Source: Elysia chlorotica
Taxonomy: Eukaryota > Mollusca > Gastropoda > Plakobranchidae
Length of the DNA stretch: 64,000 nucleotides
Direction: 5' to 3'
NCBI GenBank assembly: GCA_003991915.1
Contig: RQTK01000031.1
Coordinates: forward strand, 972,749-1,036,748
Below, one piece after another: positions 23,301-33,652 of this stretch. Each line of letters starts with the position of its first letter. Position 1 is the stretch's first letter. A model generated the notes under the pieces. It was given only the letters and a program-made list of their open reading frames with translations, was not told the DNA's origin and did not search any database. Made by a program: the position numbers and the translations under genes.

Positions 23301-25576
23301 ATGAGAATGTTGCAGTGCATTAGAAAATAGGAATAATAATATGCTTCACTTTCAATATACCATATTATTCTTAATGATTTGGAATACTACATGTAACTTG
23401 TTGCTCTTTATACAACACAGTTTGATGTCAATATAAATATTGTTAGGAGAGAACAATGATTCTCTTTTTCACTTTAAAGCCATGACATGATGTGTTTTTT
23501 TCAGTGTAGTGGGTCTTTTTTAAAAGATGTGAAAATGAAGGTTTAAAGCTTGTAAATTTAGGTAACTGATAATACTTTAAAGTTTAGGACAATGTTAGTG
23601 ATTATTATACTTTAACTGATTGAGTGTACCAACAAGCATTGCACAAACACAAAATATATTGACAGTAAAAATACCAGTTAATGAATTAATGTTACTACCA
23701 GTACCTCACACAACACAACCAGGCTATCTTTCCACATACACATTAATGTAAAATTCTTTGCTAGTTTGAAAGATAGGAGTCTAATAGTAGTACTTAATGT
23801 GAATGCATTGAAGCAAAAACCGACGTATATCTTTACAAACCGTCATTTTGTTTCTAAAAGGGACTGGTGCTTTAAAATTCTACCACATTATTAATCTGAC
23901 AAGCCAAGTGGTTTAAAACCATATCAGTGTGTTTAGGGTAATCTATAATCAAAGTTATCGAAAAATTCTGAAATGCAGGTGAAAAACCAGTTAAGTCAAA
24001 TTTAGGTTGTTCACCAAAAATTTAAAAAAGTTTGCATGGGTAAAAAAAAGTTTCACACTTCTGACTTAGTTTAATTTTTCTGAGGTACTTTTAATGATTT
24101 GCTATGTATTTACAACTACCATATGTATGCCTTTAGCCCACACAAACAATTGTGTGTCAAACATATGTCATTTGTACATGTACAAAAAAAATTTCTAAGA
24201 CTGATGCAAAATTTACCATAACAAAGACCAATAAATTGAGCTATGACATCCCTGTTGTAAAAATAAAACTAATAAAACTAAAAATAAGTCTATAATAATG
24301 ACCTGCTTCGTAATAACTGTGAGCACAATAAATATAAAACGTTTAAAAACGAAGTATAGAGTTAAAAAGTAGGAAAAAAATCAAATACTTGAATGAGATT
24401 CCACCATCAAGTGTGAACAACTCTCCACCATGACCTCCCAAGTCAATCAGTTTCTGATAATATGGCAACGATCTCTGAACGTCAGGATCGCTGGTGCTCC
24501 CAACGCATACAATGTGGACTTTACAAGGAAAAGGAAAAGGTAAAGGAAACTTTTCAGAAGGCTGCCGAGAACTTGCTGTTTGTAAAGATGCTTTGAGAGA
24601 TCCTGCACCAACACCGAGGCTTCCATCAGTTATCAAAATTACCTACAAATTAAAAAAAAATATACAGATGGTTTAGGATTATGTTTGTGCAAATAAAAAT
24701 TAATCCACATGAAAAGGGTATGGTGTAAATTAATATGATTATGAAACAACAATATCCTTTATATGGAATGTTTTTATAGGCTTCTTAAGCTTTACATTTA
24801 TAAGTCTTACTGAAAGTGGTATTTAATATTGCATTGGCCATTCAATACAAATGACATACAAATATATTTAATAAGGCTTAATCATCTAATGTAATACTTA
24901 TTTTCAGATTGTGCAACATGCTATATTAATTTTAAGTACAAATTCACATGAAAGAACTTTTGATCTCTATTGATTTCACAATGTTATAACATAAGCCACA
25001 AATTAAAGGTGACTCACCTGGCATGGTGCATTGTTCCATTCATCAGATATCAAAGTTCTGATACCATTCAATGCAGTCTCAAAACATGTTTTGCTATAAG
25101 CTTCTACTTTGTTTAATGCAGTCCGGATGGCTCCAAAATCTCTGGTGAATGTGCACAGTTGTTCCCATAAATAGGAAAAGGCAACCTAACAGTAAGATAT
25201 TAGAAGGAAAAAGAAAAAGAAAAAGAGTGTCAGTGCTGCGACACTAAAATCTGCGGCTACTTAAATGAAAGTTGGGTAAAGATAAGTCTTTTAAGAAAGT
25301 AGCAGTTCATAAAATTACTTTTACAATTTCAGTAAAACTAAAATTCCTTATGTTCAGATGAACGTCTTTAATGAATGAAAATGTATACAGGTAGAGACTC
25401 AGTCATTTAAAACTCACAAGAGAAACAAATTCCAGTTTACAATTATTGCTCATAGCATCTAAAAAAGTGTTGATTCCATGAATGGCAAAGTGGCGCCTCT
25501 GATACTCTTCAGAAGCCTCTGTCAAGACTGGACGGGACATTGACAAGGACACATCGAGAGCAATTACAGTGGGCAT
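17168..25576 (-). CDS. INTS14: Integrator complex subunit 14 (INTS14/VWA9), 10 coding exons
   Basis: Complete spliced gene. Coding exons in transcript order: 25576-25418, 25185-25018, 24642-24389, 22602-22480, 22115-21967, 20887-20761, 19572-19493, 18763-18588, 17811-17746, 17398-17168. They sum to 1533 nt, or 510 aa plus TGA; the human protein is about 518 aa. All introns have GT/AG ends and matching phases. An N-terminal von Willebrand A domain (about 1-205) carries a full MIDAS set: D8-x-S10-x-S12, T86 and D115 (in LITDGSLG). Then come a beta-barrel domain (about 210-400, with IIGFIDIKDIGSPP, LLHGGLKMESMVAI and ADSKKKSNLM) and a C-terminal helical region (FGFHSLLEA, MLERECTLLPGTAHP). In other animals INTS14 pairs with INTS13 and INTS10 in the Integrator complex, which processes snRNA 3' ends and terminates promoter-proximal transcripts in the nucleus. 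I recognise it from remembered human sequence along its whole length. The gene looks functional. Confidence 0.96.
17746..17811 (-). CDS. INTS14: INTS14 coding exon 9 (residues 413-434)
   Basis: A 66-nt phase-0 exon: SDIQKVLRHARKLPDKLQQF plus YK. The acceptor is TTTTTTCAG and the donor AAG|GTGGGT. Its size and sequence match the KILRNARKLPEKTQTFYK segment of human INTS14. Confidence 0.95.
18588..18763 (-). CDS. INTS14: INTS14 coding exon 8 (residues 354-412)
   Basis: 176 nt. The acceptor is TTCCTACAG and the donor CTGCAG|GTATTG. It encodes QLSVPWIGPF, EEKKSPFPVRSGDKHSYAYN and VVWIKPSGLQ. The vertebrate equivalents are KSPFPLQPKNKRSYAQN and VWIKPSGLQ. Confidence 0.95.
19493..19572 (-). CDS. 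INTS14: INTS14 coding exon 7 (residues 328-353)
   Basis: 80 nt. The acceptor is TATTACAG and the donor CCAG|GTAAAC. It encodes DWFGMIYSWADSKKKSNLML and AMFEPG, matching the very conserved ADSKKKSNLM core of the family. Confidence 0.95.
20069..20396 (-). mobile_element. tRNA-derived SINE in INTS14 intron
   Basis: Flanked by a perfect 13-bp target duplication, TTATAAAAGTCAG (20056-20068 and 20397-20409). On the minus strand the body matches the 7734-7995 copy (GGCAGCACATAAAATTGG, GTCAGTCTTGGTGCCCGTCC, GGGCGTTAAACCAAC). The head side carries two long C runs (about 20320-20336 and 20378-20392) not seen in the other copies. It lies in the intron between 19573 and 20760, away from the splice sites. 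Confidence 0.8.
20761..20887 (-). CDS. INTS14: INTS14 coding exon 6 (residues 285-327)
   Basis: 127 nt. The acceptor is CTTCAAG and the donor TTCA|GTACGA. It opens with an acidic loop (KPEEEEDSHDDGK), a variable linker in this family, then the conserved PSFTVLLHGGLKMESMVAIA strand pair. Confidence 0.93.
21967..22115 (-). CDS. INTS14: INTS14 coding exon 5 (residues 236-284)
   Basis: 149 nt. The acceptor is TTTCCCCAG and the donor GATG|GTATTA. It encodes DVDEEIETYTISEKIEIIG and FIDIKDIGSPPTIVRHLILP, the most conserved part of the beta-barrel. Confidence 0.94.
22480..22602 (-). CDS. INTS14: INTS14 coding exon 4 (residues 194-235)
   Basis: 123 nt. The acceptor is TTTTCAG and the donor CAG|GTAGGC. 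It encodes SVEDAFRRLAEKYFS and GNFSCPVQLFPKPEPLIR, the junction between VWA domain and beta-barrel. The LFPKPEP segment matches LFPRPEP-like sequence in vertebrate INTS14. Confidence 0.93.
22870..23050 (+). mobile_element. Possible transposon-protein fragment in INTS14 intron
   Basis: The plus-strand frame from 22877 reads KPVPNRVQDLLHQGKTSSLY, then LQISTAKYKDLLDLRKVCSD. The STAKYKDLLDL style resembles C-terminal segments of repetitive invertebrate transposon-linked proteins, from memory only. It is antisense to INTS14 and has no splice support. Confidence 0.25.
24389..24642 (-). CDS. INTS14: INTS14 coding exon 3 (residues 110-193)
   Basis: 254 nt. The acceptor is TTTGTAG and the donor CAA|GTATTT, leaving phase 2. 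It carries VILITDGSLGVGAGSL with the MIDAS aspartate D115, then the diagnostic KFPLPFPFPCKVHIVCVG and LIDLGGHGGELFTLDGGIS, closing the VWA fold. Confidence 0.95.
25018..25185 (-). CDS. INTS14: INTS14 coding exon 2 (residues 54-109)
   Basis: 168 nt, phase 0 at both ends. The acceptor is CTGTTAG and the donor CAG|GTGAGT. It encodes the middle of the VWA domain, with VAFSYLWEQLCTFTRDFG and the MIDAS threonine (T86) in AYSKTCFETAL. Confidence 0.94.
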
Positions 25577-25590
25577 CGTTGTTTCAAAAT
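25418..25590 (-). CDS. INTS14: INTS14 first coding exon (5' UTR end plus residues 1-53)
   Basis: The acceptor is a pyrimidine-rich tract ending CCCCACAG at 25591-25598, so at least one non-coding exon lies upstream; I could not place it. Fourteen nt of leader precede the ATG at 25576-25574. The start is fixed by MPTVIALDVSLSMSRP, which matches the family N terminus and carries the MIDAS DxSxS. The donor is GTGAGT at 25417-25412, phase 0. Confidence 0.95.
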
Positions 25591-26090
25591 CTGTGGGGAG
25601 AAAAATGCAATATGTAAAAAAAAAGTATGGTAGTTTAAAATTAAAAACTAATAGATTTAGAAAGTTATCAATGCCCAATTGTAGTCATGAGAAATATATT
25701 AGAGGGTAAAGAAAGGTAAAGATCATAATGAACAGCTGTTATTCCACGAAACTGTACTGTATGAAATAAAATAAAGAATTTATTAAAAACTTTTCATGAA
25801 CTAACTTGGTACTAACGAAGTAATCCGATAGGAATAGTTGGATCCAACGAACCAGAAGTGCCGGAAAGCTTACAAAATTGCACCAGGCACTCTAAATCTA
25901 GTTTAATATAAAACAACCAAAAATCTGCCAGGTTGTCACTAATAAAATCATACTTCTCCCAAGCCAGGAATATAGTGTAGTGTACATTAAAAGGGGTGCG
26001 TCACGATGAAAAGTGATATAAGCAAAAAGTGGAGGGCACCTGACTGAAGATCCTCGAGCAAAATAGGAGATCAAAAAGTATAAGCCGCCA
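25591..26090. other. INTS14: No coding sequence seen; upstream INTS14 intron
   Basis: Continuation upstream of the INTS14 acceptor. No convincing non-coding first exon or promoter could be chosen here, nor up to 30 kb. Confidence 0.4.
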
Positions 26091-26732
26091 GCAATTGCAC
26101 TGGTTGCCAGTGAGACAGAGAATAGAATATAAGCTTGCTGTTTTTTGTTTTAAGTCTTTGCATAAGACATCTCCCCAGTATTTACAAGACTACATGCACC
26201 TTTACTGTCCTTGGCGTGCTCTGAGATCTTCCAGTGACACATTAACTTTATGTCTCCCATCCAGAAAGTATAAGTTTTATGGTGAACAATCTTTCGACTA
26301 TGCTGGCCCCCGTATATGGAATGAACTGCCCAAGTCATTGAGATAGTCTGCCTCTATCACAATATTTAAGAAACATCTTAAGACTTACCTTTTTAAAAAA
26401 GCATTTGGCATGGACCTACCATAATTCTTACGATTATTGATCTGCATTATTATACTTTGATCTTGGTGTGCATGTGTGTGTCTGTCTGTGTGTGTGTAGG
26501 TGTATGCTACTTGTGTATGTTTGCGCATGGGTGTGTGAGTGTATGTTTATGTGCATGTGTGTGTATGTTTGGTTGATTATATCATTTGCATGTTTGTTTG
26601 TGCCATTACTTCTGCGATTTATGTATGTTTATTTCATGTATATGATTACTTTTGATGCAATGCGCATTGAGCAGAATTTTAATTTTGGAAATGCGCAATA
26701 GAAATGCAATAAATTATTATTATTATTATTAG
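26075..26732 (+). mobile_element. CR1/L2-type LINE 3' end
   Basis: Reads LHWLPVRQRIEYKLAVFCFK, SLHKTSPQYLQDYMHLYCP and FDYAGPRIWNELPKSLR, the well-known C-terminal tail of CR1/L2/Rex-like reverse transcriptase proteins. One in-frame TAG at 26344-26346 precedes a continuing ITIFKKHLKTYLFKKAFG. A GT-rich 3' UTR (26466-26580) and an (ATT)n tail (26712-26731) follow. The copy is 5'-truncated and looks fairly young. Confidence 0.85.
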
Positions 26733-27458
26733 TTTAAAACATGAGGTATACATACGTATGTATAATGTGTGTGTGCTTGGGGAAAGACGAGGCTAAGGGA
26801 AAGTTGTAGCTATTTAAGTACAATTTGAAGTAGGCTATTGGCAGCAGTGAACCACACATGGATTTAACAAACCATGCATCCAACAAACTATTGAAAATTA
26901 AAGAGCAAGTACTTTAAGACCCAGTTGTACTGTATCTGTCAAGCAAATTTGATGCTTATTGCTCCCCAAGATATTCTTTTAAGATATTAGGTCAGAAGAT
27001 GGTAGAAAACAATTTAGCAAACTCCCATTTATAAGAACAAATTTCAATATTGCTGTGAATATTTTTTCAACATTATATTAATTCGAATCCTCTTAATTCA
27101 AAGTTTTGATCGAACTCAACCTAAAATTATGAGGTTTCGATTGTTATGTTTACATCCACTTAAGATAAAACTATAAATTCAAAATCTCTTAAATTTCTAA
27201 GGACCCGTTGTTGAGGAGGTCATTGCATGATACTGTTTAAAGGGTTTATTGACACAACAAGGTTTACATCTATTCTACAGTACCAATCATGGATTCTAAA
27301 ATATAAATTTATAGTATTATAATTAAAAAAAAGAGAAATAAACTATAAACGCTTAAAAATAGATCTACAATTCATCAAATGTACCAGGTCTGAAGAAAGC
27401 AATACTAACAAACTGTAAAAATGCCAATCACGATTTCTTTCATTTGCATTATATATTA

Positions 27459-27982
27459 CAGTAGTCTCTGCCTAAGAACCCACCCCTTGAGGGGGTAAGA
27501 AAAGCGGGTTCTCTGCTTAACATCTTCAGAGGCGATATTGACACAATATCTGTTGTGCAAAGTTACGTAGATCGATTACGATTACACAACCCAAACAAAA
27601 AATTATGATCAGCGCTATACAAAAAAGTTGACTATATTGATGTTAAGTTAAGCAAAAAAACTAAAGGTAATAGTCATTGGTTAGAAACGGAAGTTATAAA
27701 TTGATCCTACTATTTTCAACTTGCTGTAATACAAGGACCCCCCATAAGACGTAATTTACAGCACTAATTAATTCATAGCTTGAAAAAACAATTTTTCAAA
27801 ACTATACATGTATGCGGCTAACCTAAAACCGGTTTTTACACATTTTGCAAGGTCAAGAGCTGGTTGGTAGTGACATCAATTAAAGAGATGTCATTAAAAA
27901 AACATATTTCATATGGATCTAGCAGGTTCGAAGGCGGAGTGGGTTTGTAAGTGGAGAGTTCTTCTAAAGACGGATATCACTG
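27459..27982. mobile_element. pogo/Tigger-like MITE with TA target duplication
   Basis: 524 bp between TA dinucleotides (27457-27458 and 27983-27984). The left end reads CAGTAGTCTCTGCCTAAGAA. The right end, on the other strand, reads CAGTGATATCCGTCTTTAGA, an imperfect terminal inverted repeat of the Tc1/mariner-pogo type. No transposase frame is present. Confidence 0.6.
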
Positions 27983-27984
27983 TA

Positions 27985-28936
27985 TATAGCGTATTGGCAA
28001 TATGAAATTGTCCATTTGGTGATGTAGGCCTAGAATATTGTATCGCTTTCACGACAAGGCACTAGGCAGCCTTGTGTTGATCAGCAGAGCACTAGTAGCA
28101 GGTAAAGTTGACGTGTAAGGGTCACACTTTACCATTTTTAATCTCAGAAATGAAAGCAGTCAAACACAAGGAATCTTGCATGTTATTTTAACTATCATTA
28201 CCACGTCACCTGGGAATTATTGGCTCTAGACCTACAGAAAAACGTTCTGCGGGGAAAAAAGTGGGATAGCGCCAACGTCTTGTAGTTGTACAGGTATAAG
28301 GCAGTAGAATCCAGATCTAGAACCTAATATAGATCTCTAGAGGGTCTATCTTAACTTTCTTTTTCAGACAATACATTTTTACCCTAATTTTAGATTATAA
28401 GTTTATTCAAGTGCAAGCATTTGATGTCTTTATTCCTAAATTTAAATCTAGAATCTATGATCTAGATTTTTATTAGTAAAAATTAATTTAGTCGAAGAAA
28501 GACGTCTCAGAAAGGAAAACCAGAGCTCAAGATCTAGATCTAGACTAGATCCAGTTTCATTTTCGTTTAGAAGTCTTGCTGTTGAACTTTCGTGTAGCAT
28601 TCGTTTCGCAAAGTTATCTAACAACCGTCGTCTCGTTTTAATGCGGTAATTCTAATAATTAAATTATTAGAAACATCGCAATAACACACGGGCCGACAGG
28701 TTGATTCTTGAGTAAAAATGATGTATTAGTTACTGAGCCACGATTAAAGGGCTTGGAATGAAAATGAATTTCATTATAGTTAGTGAATATATCATTTTTA
28801 AATAAAATTTAAAAAAAGTGACAAAATAATTATGTATATAAAAATTATATACAAATACAACCGGTCAGCATATCAAGAGGAGATAAAAATCAAAGCCCAG
28901 GAACGAAAATGCTGAAAATAATAACAGTGAGCACTC

Positions 28937-28968
<32 letters not shown>

Positions 28969-30440
28969 AGTGGTAATTATGGCAATGGTAGTAAAAATAG
29001 TGGTAGTAATATTATAAAGCTAATGGTAATATTAATGGTAATAATAGAGGTAGTAACAATAGCGACAGTAATGTTAGGGATATTAATAATAATAATGTAT
29101 TCCTGCAGACGTAGTAGTCATGACTATGGTGGGCAGGTGGTTGTCGTAGGAGCTACAATTGCCACGGCAACATTGGGAATGGGGGAACATTACTTTAATA
29201 GAATACCAACAGGGTAATACCCCCGGTATTAACTATATAACCATACCAGCTACACCTCTTCCATCAATCTCCCCCCTCACTCCTTCTAAAAAGAATCTTA
29301 CCTCCCTCCCCCTAGCGTAAAGTTTGTCTTATCTGTCTCCATCTATCCTCTCTTTCCGCTCTAGAAGCTCCAAAATTAGGGAAGCCCATACATAAGAGGA
29401 CCAGCCTCGTAGTAGTAGAATAAACTGCCTAGGATCTATCATGTAATGCCTTCATCCTGAGCTTTTGTCTTCTGAGAATCCCACCTGTCGACATGAAGTA
29501 TCCCTCAGGGGAGCCTAGGAGACGTTAAACCCGCTTTATAGAGGACCATGTATATGAAATTAATAACATACTCGTACTGTGATGATGAAGTAGGACAGGT
29601 TAGATCGTTAAATTTTGAAATGCGTAGTGCTTATCTTTCAAGATCAGAGTTAGAGCATTTGATTGTTGGCCTACCCATTCTACAAATTGGGATAGAATAA
29701 AGATAACAGACTTCCGATAGGAGTCTCATGCTAATGCACTTACGCAATAAGACTACTGGATCCACTGAGACTAAAACAGGAATAACAAAACAAAAAACTA
29801 AATTACAGAATCATTTACGGAAGTAAGCAATTTGCAAGCTGTTGGAGACAAGGCAGTACCCAACACTGTAGAATTATTAGCCTATAGTATAATTGAAAAT
29901 AATTGAATGCTGTCTTAGTAGGTCCTGTTCCGAAGTTTCGTGCTCGGGTGTCTCTATCCTATTCAATTACGGTGCTGGCCTCATTTGACATTTTGTGCAG
30001 TAATTTTCACGCAACAAACGATATTGTAATGCTGTGTACTAAAATATCTCACTGGTAAGTGTATTGTTTGATTGTTGAAAAAGTAAAAGTGTGAAGTATT
30101 TTTTTAATAGTTCCCATTGACTGTAGGCCTAAAGATAACATCACAAAAGCCTGCGTGTTGATAAAAACGACGATCTTCAACTTAGGAACTTATACCAAGG
30201 GGCAGGCGATGGTAAAATAAAGAAGGTTACCGTTGCAGTTGATATTTCGACTCGAAGAATTGGACATAAGGTCGTAGAGTGCAAGACGGTGGAAATATTA
30301 TTTAAGTAGCCTCCCTTAGTCCATAATGATCCAACAAACGGCATCAACGCAATCTAAGCAATGTACAGTGTTTGATGCGCATGCTTCCTGAAATATTCAG
30401 ATTATTATAAACACGGGGCGCCAGTTAATGGTGGAATATG
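27985..30440. other. No gene seen
   Basis: Mixed AT-rich sequence with a TCTAGATC cluster (28310-28550), a (CA)n at 28936-28966 and a stretch of loose TAA/GTA repeats (28980-29100). It may contain the unlocated INTS14 leader exon and promoter. Confidence 0.4.
28936..28966. repeat. (CA)n microsatellite
   Basis: About 15 CA units. Confidence 0.9.
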
Positions 30441-30466
30441 AACCTCCTTCAACAATAATGATAACA

Positions 30467-30468
30467 GC

Positions 30469-30511
<43 letters not shown>

Positions 30512-30514
30512 GCA
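30467..30514. repeat. (CAA)n microsatellite
   Basis: About 15 CAA units, with interruptions at the ends. Confidence 0.9.
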
Positions 30515-30547
30515 ACTAACCAACCAACAAGCAGAGAGTGGGGTGGA

Positions 30548-30765
<218 letters not shown>

Positions 30766-31689
30766 CGAACGGGCCAAGGATACCTGATACTCTGATTACC
30801 GAGGCCAAGATTGGAGTGATTCCAATATAGCGTAATAAGTGTAACGGTGATGTATTTTTCATAAATCATTACGGGAGTTGGTTCAAATAGATAGTCAGAG
30901 AGTAATTTTTGTTCAGTCTACTCAGCCTACACTGCAATGAAGAAGAGAAATGATTTTACTGTTTATACTTTTTTAAATAATAAAGTTCACGTGGACTCTT
31001 AATGCAAATTTAATGTTTGTCTACCTCGTCGCCTTTGCTATTTTTGGAAGCTTTACTGATTACCCGTTTGGACTCTCCAGTATAAATGCAAATTGTGAAT
31101 TGAGTAACAATAAGGTTTTTATCCACGATAAATAGAGTAGAAGGCTTTTGGCTTCTTCCGATGTTTTTAAGTCCACGTACCGGTGCATGTATTCCGCTTA
31201 ATAAAGCAGTGTCTTTACTCGAGAACAATGAGGACTTTTAGACAGGAGGAAACGTTTGGCCAACATTACCCTTCACAAATTCTCCAACATGCTTTTGGAT
31301 CAGGATGGACAACGTTGGGTCTAAAACAAGCAACGCAATATGTACATAGCGCTCGTAAAATTACAACTATTTATGATAGTGGAACCCGGGCTATAACAAA
31401 ACAATAATTATGTGAGAAACTCGCCAGCGTCTACCGCAAATAACGAAGAACTATTCTCAACATCGTGAGGTGACATTGAAAAGAGTCTATCTGCAGTTTT
31501 TTGTAAAATTGGAGATAACATCATAATAAGGTTTTATCTCAACAGAAGAATCATCAAAACAAAAACGGTATAGATTGGGAGCCCGGTTATAAAATTAAAG
31601 AAACATTTAGACCTATGACCGCGTCATAAATATGTTATAGTCAAAACTTTTAATTGAGCTTTTCTCAAAAGCGCAAAAAGTGCAGATGG

Positions 31690-32140
31690 AACATTTTTTA
31701 ATGTCACATCACGACATTTATCATCATCATGGAGTGCCGTGCCGGTTGGCGTTGGCGATCATGTCCTTCCAAATCTCTATGTCTTCGCATTTCACAATCA
31801 TATCGATCTCTTTGCTTCCACCGATCCATCTTCTCAGATCTTTTCCTGCTCACTGTCTTCCTCTCGCTCTCTTTCCGTTCGTTTTACCAGTTGTAATTAC
31901 ATGTTCTATACTATGTTTACGCATGCCATGGCCAACGAATTTTCCTTGTTGTGTCCTGATTTTTATTGAGGAGATTTAATCTGGTGCTGCTTCTCTTCAA
32001 GACATGATTTTCCTTGTCCATGCGACTTTGAGTACTCTTCGTATGAACCACATCTCAGTTGCTGTGATACGTATCTCTAACTATTTGATTTATGTCCAAG
32101 TCTCGCTTCCGTACATAAGCACCCGAGAACTTGTAGTCTA
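31690..32140 (-). mobile_element. LINE ORF2 C-terminal fragment
   Basis: The minus strand reads VLMYGSETWT, EIRITATEMWFIRRVLKVAW, QGKFVGHGMRKHSIEH, TGKTNGKRARGRQ and LRRWIGGSKEIDMI, ending NANRHGTP. This is the tail typical of many invertebrate LINE reverse transcriptase proteins (YGSETWTL, ATEMWFYRRML and G-K-RARGRQR signatures). Several stops and frame breaks mark it as dead. Confidence 0.75.
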
Positions 32141-32254
32141 ACCTTAAGGGCAAGTTTGCAATTATTCACAATGATTATATTTCAAATTCCTGGAGGGTTT
32201 GTTTGGATTACATTATACTATTATTTTAAAAAAAAATGCGCTTTACGAAAAGAT

Positions 32255-32590
32255 TGCTGAAACGCCAAAAAATTGTATAGCTCAGTTGTGGAAACAAGAT
32301 GGAGACTCTTTGGTCAGATTTAAGGCAAGGCCTTCAGACACCAGCAAACGTGGCGATGATAAAATATTTCGATATACAGACCACTAAAAGAAGATGGAAA
32401 CCAAAACAGCAATCCTATTAACACACTGTCAAGTTCTCAAAAGACTATACAACAATCATCCATTTGCCACAAAAAGTATACTCAAGACGGGATATTGATC
32501 TACTCACAGAGGATAGCGTTAACACATTGCTACAACAGCAGAACAGGCAGAGGAAGGGATTTGAAGGCTTTAAGGGCTTTGCGTGAAGTC
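32255..32590 (+). mobile_element. Degenerate LINE C-terminal fragment
   Basis: Broken frames read RLFG, then TPANVAMIKYF, RRWKPK and LLTHCQVLKRLYNNH. This pattern (RxLFGHxLR...TPAxxAMxxYF...GRPKTTL) occurs at the C terminus of LINE-related proteins in molluscs and cnidarians, from memory. It is opposite in strand to the LINE piece just to its left. Confidence 0.45.
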
Positions 32591-33119
32591 TTTATAAAAG
32601 AACTTACTGCATTTGAACTTTCTATATTTGATTCTATCACAAAACACTAGAACTCTTCTGTGAGCCGAATGCATTATAGTTATACCGACCCAACCTGCAG
32701 GGGAGAAAAGGGCTTGATCGCATTCAAATGCGGTACCATCTGAATGGAAGCCACCAGTTTTACAAACGGATCTACCTTTCCACTGTTAAAAAATAATAAC
32801 GCACGTCCAGGATGTTTGTAATCAACATTCTATGAGACAAATAAGCCCAGGAAAAAAGCCATGATGACACCTACTTTAGATGCATGTGGTTGTTTTAGTA
32901 TACACTTACTCCAAAGGAAAGATATTGTTCCATACGCACACGTATTGAACAAAATGGTTGTTTAGCGCGGCGGTTAAAACACAACAACAACAACAAGAAA
33001 ACAACAAAGGATAAATCTTCAAACACCCTGAAACTATACTTTTTTAAGTCATTATGGGTGACCTACAGACGGCCAAGTCATAATATTTCCTAAGTTTTAA
33101 TATTGGATAAGCAGCAACC

Positions 33120-33341
33120 TCAGTAGAGCCTCAGGGGGACACTTGTTGATTCGATGTTTAGTGCAGCCAATCCACAATCTGATAACATCGGGCCGCACCA
33201 TGCTCCATCAACCAGATCCTTGTAGACATCAGACACGGAGCACTTGATGAGGCGGTTCCCTATAACCCCCACCAGACGCCGATGGTCATTGTATGAGGTT
33301 ACGGATGCGGAATTTATGGGAAACTCGTAGATCGAAAGTTG
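33120..33341 (-). CDS. Unassigned exon-like open frame, possible last exon
   Basis: The minus strand is open for about 70 codons ending in TGA near 33126. It reads EFPINSASVTSYNDHRRLVG, VIGNRLIKCSVSDVYKDLVD, GAWCGPMLSDCGLAALNIES and TSVPLRLY. Composition and GC content are protein-like, unlike neighbouring sequence. A possible acceptor (pyrimidine-rich, ending ...TACGAG) sits near 33326. No start codon, no partner exon, and I do not recognise the family. It could be an exon, or a fragment of a gene or transposon. Confidence 0.35.
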   Translation of the reverse strand, partial: QLSIYEFPINSASVTSYNDHRRLVGVIGNRLIKCSVSDVYKDLVDGAWCGPMLSDCGLAALNIESTSVPLRLY

Positions 33342-33604
33342 GAAAGTTAGTTAGAAGCGTGATGGAAAAAATGGGAATGAAATAAATCACCCAAGATTGC
33401 AGAAGATTGAAACGTCAGCTTGCAATCTCCACCAGAATCTGTACCCGGAGCAAGTTATGATCGACCCACTAAACCACTTCCTTATTTTCCTAATTTCCTT
33501 TCCCTCTCTACTTAACTATGATTGTTTTTTCTTCGTACGCCTTGTACCAAAATGCCGCCTCTCTGTCTCTATCTCAATTTGCCGCCCCATCTCCTTGTCT
33601 CTTT

Positions 33605-33650
<46 letters not shown>
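33605..33650. repeat. (CT)n microsatellite
   Basis: About 22 CT units after a looser CT-rich run from 33558. Confidence 0.9.

Positions 33651-33652
<2 letters not shown>

Noticed and set aside
28200-28640. INTS14 leader exon or promoter
   Set aside because: Several GT donors are possible on the minus strand (for example CCCAG|GTGACG near 28214), but none is better than the others, so none was called.
31183-31407. 74-codon plus-strand frame (RQEETFGQHYPSQILQHAFG)
   Set aside because: No family resemblance and no splice context; it overlaps sequence similar to a dispersed repeat edge.
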